Shown piece after piece: positions 7,523 through 15,766 of a stretch of 64,000 nucleotides of DNA. The DNA is taken from contig NZ_CAXWGX010000031.1 of the NCBI RefSeq assembly GCF_964266745.1, forward strand, positions 29,890-93,889, written 5' to 3'. A program made the translations under genes and the position numbers. The notes below the pieces were generated by a model. That model saw only the letters and a program-made list of their open reading frames with translations. It was not told the DNA's origin and did no database searches. Within the stretch, counting starts at the first letter, position 1; each line of letters starts with the position of its first letter. The stretch comes from Propionicimonas sp020161015. GTDB taxonomy: Bacteria; Actinomycetota; Actinomycetes; Propionibacteriales; Propionibacteriaceae.

Positions 7523-10500
7523 CAGCCGGCCAGCGCCCGGGCGATCAGGTCGGCCTCCTGGGCCTGGTGCACCTTCACCGAGCCCACCGATGGCGCGGAC
7601 GCCGCGGGGCGGGTGATCCCGGTCATCCGGAGGTCGTAGCCCGGCAGGAACGCCGCCACGGCCGCCGGCAGGTGCAGCTGGAGGAACCACCAGGCTCCCT
7701 GGTTCTCGGGCTCGTCCTGCGCCCAGCGGATGTCGCTGACGTGCGGGTACTTCGCCAGTTCCGCGGCCAGTTCGCGCGCGGGCAGCGGGTAGAGCCGCTC
7801 CAGCGGCAGGATCGCGACCTTCTGGTCGAGCCCGGCCTCGGCACGCGCCTGGACGAGCTCCCACCGGATCTTGCCCGAGCACAGCACGATGCGCTCGACC
7901 GTGGTCGGGTCGGTGATCGTCGGGTCGCCCATCGCCGGCTGCCAGCGCCCCTCGAGGAACTCCGAGCGGGGCGAGACCGCCATCTTCGAGCGCAGCATCG
8001 ACTTGGGCGTGGCGATCACCACCGGCCGGTGCCAGTTCACGTACGCGTGGGTGCGCAGGAGGTGGAAGTAGCTCGCCGGCGTGGACGGCTGGCAGACAGC
8101 CAGCGCCCCCTCCGAGCACAGCGTCAGCCACCGCTCGATGCGGGCCGAGGAGTGGTCGGGCCCCTGGCCCTCGTACCCGTGGGGGAGCAGCAGGACGACG
8201 CCGGACTTCTGCGTCCACTTGGCGTTGCCGGACGCGATGAACTCGTCGGCGATGGTCTGGGCGCCGTTGGCGAAGTCGCCGAACTGACCCTCCCAGCAGA
8301 CCAGTGCGTCCGGGGCGGCGACCGAGTAGCCGTACTCGAAGCCCATCGTGGCGTACTCGCTGAGGAGGGAGTCGAACACGTGGAACTTGCCCTGGTCGGG
8401 CGCGAGGTGCTTCAGCGGCACGTAGGCGCGGTTGTCGACGCGGTCGATCACGGCTGCGAACCGCTGGCTGAAGGTGCCGCGGCGGCTGTCCTGGCCGGTG
8501 AGGCGGACGGGCCGTCCCTCCATCAGCAGCGACCCGAACGCCAGCAGTTCCGCGGTCGCCCAGTCGACCGGGCCGTTGCGGATGCTGTCGGCGCGTCGCT
8601 GGAGTTGCGGCAGCACCTTGGGGTGGACGGTGAAGTCGTCGGGGAAGGTGAGGTGCGCGGCGGCGACGGCCTCCATCTGCTCCGCGGTGATCGCCGTGCC
8701 GCGGTCCTTGCCCAGCTTGGCGGGGTAGTACGGCACCTTGCGGTAGTCGTCGTCGTCGGCGTCCGTCGCCTCCCGCACCTCGCGGAAGACGCTCTCCAGG
8801 CGGTCGCGGAACTTCGCGATGACGCCCTCGGCGTCCTCGGTGGAGATGTCGCCGCGTCCGATCAGGGCCTCGGTGTAGAGCTTGCGGACGCTGCGCTTCT
8901 GCTCGATCAGGTCGTACATCAGCGGCTGGGTGAAGCTGGGGTCGTCGCCCTCGTTGTGGCCGCGGCGGCGGTAGCAGACGAGGTCGACGACGACGTCCTT
9001 GGCGAAGCGCTGGCGGAAGTCGTAGGCGACCTGCGCGACCCGGGCGACCGCCTCGGGGTCGTCGCCGTTGACGTGGAAGATCGGCGCCTGGACGGCCTTG
9101 GCCACGTCGGTGGCGTAGATGGACGAGCGGGACTCGATCGGCGCGGTCGTGAAGCCGACCTGGTTGTTCACCACCAGGTGGATCGTGCCGCCGGTCTTGT
9201 ACGCGCGCAGCTGGCTCATCTGGAGGGTCTCGTAGACCACGCCCTGGCCGGCGAACGCCGCGTCGCCGTGCAGGAGGATCGGCAGCACCGGCCAGCCGGG
9301 CACCTTGCCCACTCGGTCGATCTTGGCGCGCGCGATGCCCTGCACCACCGGGTCGACGGCCTCGAGGTGGGACGGGTTCGCCGCCACGGAGGTCTTGATC
9401 GTGCGTCCGCTCGCCGCCGTGAACTGGCCCTCCGAGCCCAGGTGGTACTTCACGTCGCCCGAGCCCTGGGACAGGCGGGGGTCGTAGTTGCCCTGGAACT
9501 CGCGGAAGATCTGGCCGTAGGACTTGCCGACGATGTTGGCCAGCACGTTCAGCCGGCCACGGTGCGGCATGCCGATGATCGCCTCGTCCAGCCCGGTGTC
9601 CGCGGCGCGCTCGCACAGCTCGTCCAGGAACACGATCGTGGACTCCCCGCCCTCGAGGGAGAACCGCTTCTGGCCGACGAACTTCGTCTGGAGGAAGGTC
9701 TCGAAGATCTCCGCCTCGTTGAGCTTGTCGAGGATCCGCAGGTGTTCCTCCCGCGGCCACGGCACGAAGGGACGCTCGAACCGCTCCTGGATCCACGTGC
9801 GCTGCTCGTTGTCGGAGATGTGCATGTACTCCACCCCCACCGAGCGGCAGTACGAGCCGCGCAGCATCGCGAGGATGTCGCGCAGCGTCGCCACCTCGCC
9901 GGTGTGCCCGCCGAAGCTGCCCACGGGGAACTCGCGGTCGAGGTCCCACAGGGTGAGGCCGTGGTACTCCAGCGCGAGTTCGGGGTGGGTGCGCTGGCGG
10001 TACTCCAGCGGATCGATGTCGGCCATGAAGTGGCCGAGCGTCCGGTAGGCGTTGATGAGGGAGAAGATGCGGGCGCTGCGGGGGATCGAGCCCAGCTTCT
10101 CGTCGCTCGCGTCGCTGGCCCAGCGGATCGGCGTGTAGGGCACGCGCAGCGCGTCGAAGATGTCGTCGTAGAAGTCGTGGCGGCCGATGAGCAGCTCGTG
10201 CATGCGGCGCAGGAACTCGCCGGACTGCGCGCCCTGGATCACCCGGTGGTCGTAGGTGGACGTGAGCGTCGTGACCTTGGAGACCCCGAGCTGGGTGAGG
10301 CGGGCGTTGCTCGCGCCCTGGAACTCCGGCGGGTAGTCGATCGAGCCGACGCCGAGGATCAGGCCCTGGCCGGCCATCAGCCGGGGGACGGAGTGGTTGG
10401 TGCCCAGTCCGCCGGGGTTGGTCAGCGTCGCGGTGGTGCCGGCGAAGTCGGCCACGGTGAGCGCGTTGTCGCGGGCCCGCTTGACCAGCCCCTCGTACGC

Positions 10501-11370
10501 CGACCAGAACTGCGAGAAGTTCAGGTCCTCGCAGTTCTTGATGTTCGGCACGAGCAGCTGGCGGGTGCCGTCGGCCTTCTTCACGTCGATCGCGAGGCCC
10601 AGGTTGATCGAGGCCGGAGTGACGAGCACCGGCCTGCCGTCGACGACGTCGTAGGAGTTGTTCATCTCCGGGTAGGCCTTGAGCGCCTGCACCATCGCCC
10701 AGCCGATGAGGTGGGTGAACGACACCTTGCCGCCGGTGGAGCGGGACAGGTGGGCGTTGATCATCTGCCGCTGGTCGATGGCCAGCTTCATCGGGACGTC
10801 GCGCACGCTGGTGGCGGTCGGCATCGCCAGCGAGGCGTCCATGTTGCTCGCGGTGCGCAGCGGTGCCCCGCGCAACGGCGTCCGGACCGGCTCGGACTGC
10901 TCCTTCTCCACGACCGGCTGGACGCGGGGGCGGTCGGCGGACAGTCCCCGTCCCGAGCCCGGGCTCTCGGGCGTGCCGGGCGTGGCGCCACCGGGCTGGA
11001 CGGTGGGCGCGGACGCCTGTGGACGGGGGGCCTCGACCGCGGGCTCGGCGGGGGTCGTGGCAGCAGGGGCGTCGGCTGGCGGGGCCACGGGCGCGGGAGT
11101 GCCGGCGGAGGCGGCGGGCTGCGACCCGTTCGCGGGAACCGGAGCGGGTGCCGCCGGCGCGGCGACCTCCGGAGCGACCGGGGAGGCCGCACCCCCCGCA
11201 GTGGCATCCGTGGCACGACCGGAGCCGTTGGTGAAGTACTCGACCCAGGCGGGGTCGACAGAGGTGGGGTCGCTCTCGAACTGCTCGCGCATCTCCTCGA
11301 TGAGCCAGTCGTTGGCTCCGAAGTCGACGGAGTCCTCGGCGTTCCTCACGTCCTGCGGCGTGTGGGCCAC
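7522..11370 (-). CDS. kgd: Multifunctional 2-oxoglutarate metabolism enzyme (2-oxoglutarate decarboxylase / dehydrogenase E1-E2 fusion)
   Basis: Protein of 1282 residues for the TCA cycle. An N-terminal helix (NDWLIEEMREQFESDPTSVDPAWVEYF) is followed by an Ala/Pro-rich linker (about 55-160). Next is an E2-type acyltransferase domain with the catalytic DHRVIQGAQSGEFL (His375), and then the thiamine-diphosphate E1 domain (GDAAFAGQGVVYETLQMSQL; MPHRGRLNVLAN; RRRGHNEGDDPSFTQPLMY). This E1-E2 fusion is the hallmark of actinobacteria, where Kgd works with AceE, Lpd and the FHA protein GarA. The GTG start at 11370 precedes the conserved N-terminal segment. It leads the kgd-DUF6104-galK operon. Confidence 0.95.
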   Translation of the reverse strand: MAHTPQDVRNAEDSVDFGANDWLIEEMREQFESDPTSVDPAWVEYFTNGSGRATDATAGGAASPVAPEVAAPAAPAPVPANGSQPAASAGTPAPVAPPADAPAATTPAEPAVEAPRPQASAPTVQPGGATPGTPESPGSGRGLSADRPRVQPVVEKEQSEPVRTPLRGAPLRTASNMDASLAMPTATSVRDVPMKLAIDQRQMINAHLSRSTGGKVSFTHLIGWAMVQALKAYPEMNNSYDVVDGRPVLVTPASINLGLAIDVKKADGTRQLLVPNIKNCEDLNFSQFWSAYEGLVKRARDNALTVADFAGTTATLTNPGGLGTNHSVPRLMAGQGLILGVGSIDYPPEFQGASNARLTQLGVSKVTTLTSTYDHRVIQGAQSGEFLRRMHELLIGRHDFYDDIFDALRVPYTPIRWASDASDEKLGSIPRSARIFSLINAYRTLGHFMADIDPLEYRQRTHPELALEYHGLTLWDLDREFPVGSFGGHTGEVATLRDILAMLRGSYCRSVGVEYMHISDNEQRTWIQERFERPFVPWPREEHLRILDKLNEAEIFETFLQTKFVGQKRFSLEGGESTIVFLDELCERAADTGLDEAIIGMPHRGRLNVLANIVGKSYGQIFREFQGNYDPRLSQGSGDVKYHLGSEGQFTAASGRTIKTSVAANPSHLEAVDPVVQGIARAKIDRVGKVPGWPVLPILLHGDAAFAGQGVVYETLQMSQLRAYKTGGTIHLVVNNQVGFTTAPIESRSSIYATDVAKAVQAPIFHVNGDDPEAVARVAQVAYDFRQRFAKDVVVDLVCYRRRGHNEGDDPSFTQPLMYDLIEQKRSVRKLYTEALIGRGDISTEDAEGVIAKFRDRLESVFREVREATDADDDDYRKVPYYPAKLGKDRGTAITAEQMEAVAAAHLTFPDDFTVHPKVLPQLQRRADSIRNGPVDWATAELLAFGSLLMEGRPVRLTGQDSRRGTFSQRFAAVIDRVDNRAYVPLKHLAPDQGKFHVFDSLLSEYATMGFEYGYSVAAPDALVCWEGQFGDFANGAQTIADEFIASGNAKWTQKSGVVLLLPHGYEGQGPDHSSARIERWLTLCSEGALAVCQPSTPASYFHLLRTHAYVNWHRPVVIATPKSMLRSKMAVSPRSEFLEGRWQPAMGDPTITDPTTVERIVLCSGKIRWELVQARAEAGLDQKVAILPLERLYPLPARELAAELAKYPHVSDIRWAQDEPENQGAWWFLQLHLPAAVAAFLPGYDLRMTGITRPAASAPSVGSVKVHQAQEADLIARALAG

Positions 11371-11536
11371 AATCGCCTTCTTCCCTGATCACGACCGGCT
11401 GCTGTCCGGCTCGATGTTACCTACGGGTCACCCCGGGGAGAACGTACCCGCCGGGGCGGTGGTCGATTTGGTGAAATGGGGCGGGAAATGCGGAACCGGC
11501 GGACCGTGTGGTCCGCCGGTGGGTGTCCTGCGCCGA

Positions 11537-11611
11537 TGGCGCCCCCGAGAGGATTCGAACCTCTGCTCCCGCCTCCGGAGGGCGGTGCTCTATCCCCTGA
11601 GCTACGGGGGC
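11537..11611 (-). tRNA. tRNA-Arg, anticodon CCG
   Basis: Read on the minus strand, the acceptor strand GCCCCCG pairs with CGGGGGC at the 3' end. The D arm is GCTCAGGGGATAGAGC, the anticodon arm CCGCC CTCCGGA GGCGG has CCG in the loop, and the T arm contains GGTTCGAATCC. The CCA end is encoded (11539-11537). It reads CGG codons, which are frequent in this genome. A tRNA-Arg lies before the argS-lysA locus in many actinobacteria; here lysA follows but argS is absent. Confidence 0.93.
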
Positions 11612-11670
11612 CCGGCCCGCGTGGGCCGAAGGCGACTGTAGCAAACAGTTGTCCGGCTAGTCTCATCGGC

Positions 11671-12189
11671 ATGGGGGGACGGGTGCGGCGGCTGCTGGTC
11701 GCGCTGGCCTGCGTCCCCGCACTCGCCGCGTGCGTCGCGCAGGCGGCGCCCGCTCCCGCGGAACTGCGGACCAGCCCTCCGCCGTGGCCGGCGCCCCGTG
11801 ACGGCATCTCCTACTTCGACGCCGCGGGGGTGCCCGCCTCCCGGCTCGACGACAGGTCGAACCAGAAGGTGCTCACGCTCTCGATCGAGATCGACGGTGT
11901 CGCGGTCCCGCTCGTGCCGAACATCGGGATCGATCGCCCGCGCGCTCTCCAGGCGCCTGCGCACACCCATGACGACAGTGGCACCGTCTGGCTGGAGGGT
12001 GCCGGGGTGAAGGAGATCACCCTCGGCCAGTTCTTCACCGTCTGGGGCGTCCGCTTCGACGAGCGCTGCCTGGGTGCCGCCTGCGGCCGGCTCGAGGTGG
12101 CCGCGGACGCCGTGCCCGTTGCCGATGCCGCGGGCCTGCGGCTGTGGGAGGCCCGGGACGTCCAGATCCGGGTCACGACGGGCGGCTGA
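11671..12189 (+). CDS. Putative lipoprotein, conserved actinobacterial family
   Basis: Product of 172 residues with a lipoprotein signal (MGGRVRRLLVALACVPALAAC); the lipobox Cys is near residue 21. The mature part contains IEIDGVAVPLVPNIGI, then HTHDDSGTVWLEGAGVKEITLGQFFTVWG. This His-rich HTHDDSG plus LGQFFTVWG layout occurs in many secreted or membrane proteins of unknown role. Two further Cys (CLGAAC) may form a disulfide. The start is ATG 11671; the longer in-frame reading crosses the tRNA and is rejected. It lies directly before lysA, where argS is usually found. Confidence 0.7.
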   Translation: MGGRVRRLLVALACVPALAACVAQAAPAPAELRTSPPPWPAPRDGISYFDAAGVPASRLDDRSNQKVLTLSIEIDGVAVPLVPNIGIDRPRALQAPAHTHDDSGTVWLEGAGVKEITLGQFFTVWGVRFDERCLGAACGRLEVAADAVPVADAAGLRLWEARDVQIRVTTGG

Positions 12190-12216
12190 GCGGGCGACTG
12201 TGGCACTGTTGCCGCC

Positions 12217-13635
12217 ATGACTCACATGCACGTGGCGGGCTCGATCCACGCCGACGTCACCACGCCGGCGCCGGTGTGGCTGACGCGGCCGGAGGACGTC
12301 AATGCGCTCACTCCCAAGCTGTGGAGCTCGACCGTCCACCGCGAGGACGACGGGGTCATCACCGTGGGCGGCGTCCGCCTCACCGACCTCGCCGAGGTGG
12401 TCGGGACACCGGCCTACGTGCTCGACGAGGCGGACTTCCGTGAGCGGGCACGCGCGTGGCGCGACGCCTTCGCCGGCTGGACCGTGTACTACGCGGGCAA
12501 GTCGTTCCTGTGCGGCACGGTCGCGGCCTGGGTCGGCGAGGAGGGGCTCAGCCTCGACGTCGCCTCGCTCGGCGAGTTGACCGTCGCCCTGCGGGCGGGC
12601 TTCGACCCGGCGCGGATCGCGCTGCACGGCAACAACAAGTCCGAGACCGAACTGCGGCTCGCCCTCGAGCGGGGCGTCGGCCGGATCATCGTCGACTCCT
12701 CCGACGAGATCACCCGCCTGGAGCGGCTCTGCGCCGAACTGGACACCACCGCCCGCGTGATGGTCCGCGTGACCACCGGCGTCGAGGCGCACACCCACGA
12801 GTACATCGCCACCGCGCACGAAGACCAGAAGTTCGGCTTCTCGATCACGGGCGGGCAGGCCCTGGTCGGCCTGTTCCGGTGCCACCACAGCCCGCGGCTG
12901 GACCTGCTCGGGATCCACTCCCACATCGGCAGCCAGATCTTCGACACCAACGGCTTCGAGGTTGCGGCGCGTCGCACGCTGAAGCTGTTCTCCCAGTTCC
13001 GGGAGGCCACCGGCATCGAACTCGCCGAGCTCGACCTGGGCGGCGGCTTCGGCATCGCCTACACGAAGGAGGACGACCCGTCCTCCCCCGAGCAGCTGGC
13101 AGCGGGGCTGCGCGAGATCGTCGCGCACGAGTGCCGCGGGTTCGGACTGTCGGTGCCGGAGCTGTCGATCGAGCCCGGGCGCGCGATCGTCGGACCGGCG
13201 GGGCTCGCCCTGTACCGGGTGGGCACGGTGAAGCCGGTGGACGTGGGCGGCGGCCTGAACCGCCGCTACCTCTCCGTCGACGGCGGCATGAGCGACAACA
13301 TCCGTCCCGCGCTCTACGCCGCGGAGTACTCGGCCAGCCTCGCCTCCCGGGCGTCCGCTGCGGAGCCCGTCGTCTCCCGCGTGGTGGGCCTGCACTGCGA
13401 GGGCGGCGACATCCTCGTCCGCGACGAGTTCCTGCCCGCGGACGTGGCGATCGGCGACCTGCTCGCCGTGCCGGCGTCCGGCGCGTACAGCCGGTCGATG
13501 GCCAGCAACTACAATCACACCCCGCGGCCCCCCGTGGTCGCGGTCCGGGACGGGCAGATCCGTACGCTGCTGCGCCGCGAGACCCTGGACGACCTCCTGG
13601 CGCTCGACGCCGGGCTCGCGGAGAACGAGGTATGA
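12217..13635 (+). CDS. lysA: Diaminopimelate decarboxylase
   Basis: PLP enzyme of 472 residues making L-lysine from meso-diaminopimelate. The PLP lysine is Lys95 in VYYAGKSFLC. Other motifs are LHGNNKSETEL, LGIHSHIGSQI, ELDLGGGFGIAY and SIEPGRAIVG. The active-site Cys segment reads HCEGGDILVRD where most relatives have CESGD, a Ser-to-Gly change. The start is ATG 12217; the N-terminus (MTHMHVAGSIHAD) is usual for actinobacteria. The stop overlaps the hom start by 4 bases (ATGA), forming a lysA-hom-thrH operon for aspartate-family amino acids. Confidence 0.95.
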   Translation: MTHMHVAGSIHADVTTPAPVWLTRPEDVNALTPKLWSSTVHREDDGVITVGGVRLTDLAEVVGTPAYVLDEADFRERARAWRDAFAGWTVYYAGKSFLCGTVAAWVGEEGLSLDVASLGELTVALRAGFDPARIALHGNNKSETELRLALERGVGRIIVDSSDEITRLERLCAELDTTARVMVRVTTGVEAHTHEYIATAHEDQKFGFSITGGQALVGLFRCHHSPRLDLLGIHSHIGSQIFDTNGFEVAARRTLKLFSQFREATGIELAELDLGGGFGIAYTKEDDPSSPEQLAAGLREIVAHECRGFGLSVPELSIEPGRAIVGPAGLALYRVGTVKPVDVGGGLNRRYLSVDGGMSDNIRPALYAAEYSASLASRASAAEPVVSRVVGLHCEGGDILVRDEFLPADVAIGDLLAVPASGAYSRSMASNYNHTPRPPVVAVRDGQIRTLLRRETLDDLLALDAGLAENEV

Positions 13636-14927
13636 CGATGGACGAGGCCACGCCCCTGAAGGTGGCGCTGCTCGGTTGCGGTGTGGTCGGCTCGCAGGTC
13701 GCGCGGCTGCTGATCGAGCAGGCCGACGACCTCCGTGCCCGGATCGGCCGCCCGCTCGAGCTCGTCGGGATCGCCGTCCGGCGGCTGTCGCTGGAACGTC
13801 CCGGCATCGACCGGGCCCTGCTGACCGACGACGCGATGACGCTGGCCAGCCGTCCCGACGTCGACCTGGTGATCGAGCTGCTGGGGGGCATCGAGCCCGC
13901 CCGCAGCCTGATCCTCGCCGCGATCGGCGCCGGGTCGTCGGTGATCACGGCGAACAAGGCCCTGCTCGCCTCCGACGGCGGCACCATCTACGCCGCGGCC
14001 GAGGCAGCAGGGGTGGACGTGTACTACGAGGCGGCCGTCGCCGGTGCGATCCCGATCATCCGTCCGCTGCGGGAGTCGCTGGTGGGCGACGAGGTCACCG
14101 CCGTCATGGGCATCGTCAACGGCACCACGAACTTCATCCTCGACAAGATGCACACCGCCGGCGCCGACTTCGCGTCCGTCCTCGCCGAGGCGCAGCAACT
14201 GGGCTTCGCCGAGGCCGACCCCACCGCCGACGTCGAGGGCTACGACGCCGCGGCCAAGGCCGCGATCCTGGCCAGCCTGGCGTTCCACACGCGGGTGAAG
14301 CTGTCGGACGTGTCCCGCGAGGGCATCACCGGCATCACCAGCGCCGACATCGCCGCGGCACGGGAGATGGGCTGCGTGGTGAAGCTCCTCGCCCGGTGCG
14401 CGCTGAGCGAGGACGGCACGATCGCCGTCGGCGTCCACCCGACGATGGTGCCGGTCTCGCACCCGCTCGCGGCGATCCCCGGCGCGTACAACGCGGTGTT
14501 CATCGAGTCGCGTCACGCCGGCCGGCTGATGTTCATGGGTCCGGGTGCCGGCGGGTCGCCGACCGCGTCCGCTGTTCTCGGTGACCTGGTCACGGCCGCG
14601 CGCAACCGCGTCCGTGGGGCCCGGGGCCCGGCGGAGTCGACGTACTCCGCCCGCGGGATCACCCCGGCCGGGCGCGTCCGCTCCCGCTACTACGTGTCGA
14701 TGACCGTGCACGACGAGCCCGGCGTGCTCGCCCAGGTGGCCACCTGCTTCGCCAGCCACCAGGTGTCGCTCCAGGCCGTGCGGCAGGAGAGCGAGGGCGC
14801 GGAGGCGCGCCTCGGCGTGATGACCCACCAGGCCACGCAGGAGCAGGTGGACGCGGCCCTGTCGGAGCTGCGGCTGATGCCGGAGGTGCACCCGGAGATC
14901 GCCGTGATGCGGGTCGAGGGGGCCTGA
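13632..14927 (+). CDS. hom: Homoserine dehydrogenase
   Basis: Enzyme of 431 residues that reduces aspartate semialdehyde to homoserine. The Rossmann motif is LLGCGVVGSQVARLL (about 13-27). The catalytic region has ITANKALLAS, GAIPIIRPLRESLVGDEV and GIVNGTTNFIL. A C-terminal ACT domain (about 352-431, YYVSMTVHDEPGVLAQVATCF) probably senses threonine, as in other monofunctional actinobacterial enzymes. It overlaps lysA by 4 bases and thrH by 1 base, so the three are almost certainly co-translated. Confidence 0.95.
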   Translation: MTMDEATPLKVALLGCGVVGSQVARLLIEQADDLRARIGRPLELVGIAVRRLSLERPGIDRALLTDDAMTLASRPDVDLVIELLGGIEPARSLILAAIGAGSSVITANKALLASDGGTIYAAAEAAGVDVYYEAAVAGAIPIIRPLRESLVGDEVTAVMGIVNGTTNFILDKMHTAGADFASVLAEAQQLGFAEADPTADVEGYDAAAKAAILASLAFHTRVKLSDVSREGITGITSADIAAAREMGCVVKLLARCALSEDGTIAVGVHPTMVPVSHPLAAIPGAYNAVFIESRHAGRLMFMGPGAGGSPTASAVLGDLVTAARNRVRGARGPAESTYSARGITPAGRVRSRYYVSMTVHDEPGVLAQVATCFASHQVSLQAVRQESEGAEARLGVMTHQATQEQVDAALSELRLMPEVHPEIAVMRVEGA

Positions 14928-15526
14928 TGGACCTGGCCTGCCTCGACCTCGAGGGTGTCCTCGTCCCCGAGATCTGGATCCGGGTCGCGGAGACCACCCG
15001 GATCGAGGAGCTCAGGCTCACCACGCGGGACATCGCCGACTACGACGAGCTGATGCGGCACCGGCTGCACGTGCTCGATGCCCACGGGATCCGTCTGTCG
15101 CAGATCCAGGACGTGATCGCCGCCATGGGCCCGATGCCCGGCGCGGCCGGATTCCTCGACTGGCTGCGCGCCCGGTTCCAGGTCGTGATCCTGTCCGACA
15201 CGTTCTACGAGTTCGCCATGCCGCTGATGGCCCAGCTCGGCCACCCCACGCTGCTGTGCCACAGGCTCCAGGTCAGGGACGACCGGGTGGTCGGCTACAC
15301 GCTGCGGCAGCCGGACTCGAAGCGGGCGGCCGTGCGGGCGTTCCACCACCTCAACTACCGCGTGGTCGCCACGGGCGACTCGTACAACGACGTCGCGATG
15401 CTCGCCGAGGCGGATGCGGGCATCCTGTTCCGTCCGCCGGCCAACGTGGTGGCGGAGTTCCCGAGGTTCCCGGTGGTGACCGACTACGACGGCCTGCGGG
15501 AGGCGTTCTCCACGGCGCTCGCCTAG
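14927..15526 (+). CDS. thrH: Phosphoserine phosphatase / phosphoserine:homoserine phosphotransferase (ThrH)
   Basis: HAD-family protein of 199 residues. The opening CLDLEGVLVPEIWI, TTRDIADYDELM, VVILSDTFYEFAMPLM and GDSYNDVAMLAEADAGILF follow the Pseudomonas aeruginosa ThrH sequence closely, including the DLE variant of the HAD nucleophile motif. ThrH can transfer phosphate from phosphoserine to homoserine, so it can replace homoserine kinase. Its ATG overlaps the hom stop, exactly where thrC and thrB stand in most actinobacteria. A role in threonine synthesis is inferred from this context; serine synthesis is the alternative. Confidence 0.88.
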   Translation: MDLACLDLEGVLVPEIWIRVAETTRIEELRLTTRDIADYDELMRHRLHVLDAHGIRLSQIQDVIAAMGPMPGAAGFLDWLRARFQVVILSDTFYEFAMPLMAQLGHPTLLCHRLQVRDDRVVGYTLRQPDSKRAAVRAFHHLNYRVVATGDSYNDVAMLAEADAGILFRPPANVVAEFPRFPVVTDYDGLREAFSTALA

Positions 15527-15766
15527 CGTTCCTCGCTCGGGGCCGCCCGGGTGCTACAGTGGAGTGCGCGCCTGGAGCGCGACGCCCCTCAGATCGGGCA
15601 GGACGGACGCGAAGTAGCCACCCATTCGTCGAGAAATCCCTGCAGCACGTCTTCGTGAATGCTGTTCGGCATTTCGGATCTGGATGTCATTCAGAGCAGC
15701 TCATTGCGAGCACGGGGCGTGCCTGCCCGGCAGGGCCGGAGGGCCGCCCGATCCGAAAGGAAGTCA
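15527..15766 (+). promoter_or_regulatory. Long leader region before rho
   Basis: This stretch of 240 bases between thrH and rho has no gene of its own and is less GC-rich than its neighbours around 15640-15710. A TACAGT at 15555-15560 could be a -10 element, though no good -35 is seen. Several short hairpins can form, for example GCGCG around 15566-15580 and CCTGCC/GGCAGG near 15723-15735. Long leaders are known before rho, which controls itself in other bacteria. The frame of rho is open through part of it, from an ATG at 15659. Confidence 0.45.

Noticed and set aside
7567..11388. A 1273-codon open frame on the plus strand antisense to kgd
   Set aside because: It mirrors the kgd codon pattern at high GC, has no family motif, and kgd on the other strand has clear catalytic motifs over the whole length.
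15659..15766. N-terminal extension of Rho by 36 residues from ATG 15659
   Set aside because: There is no ribosome-binding site at that ATG, the residues are not Rho-like, and GTG 15767 has AAAGGAAG directly upstream.
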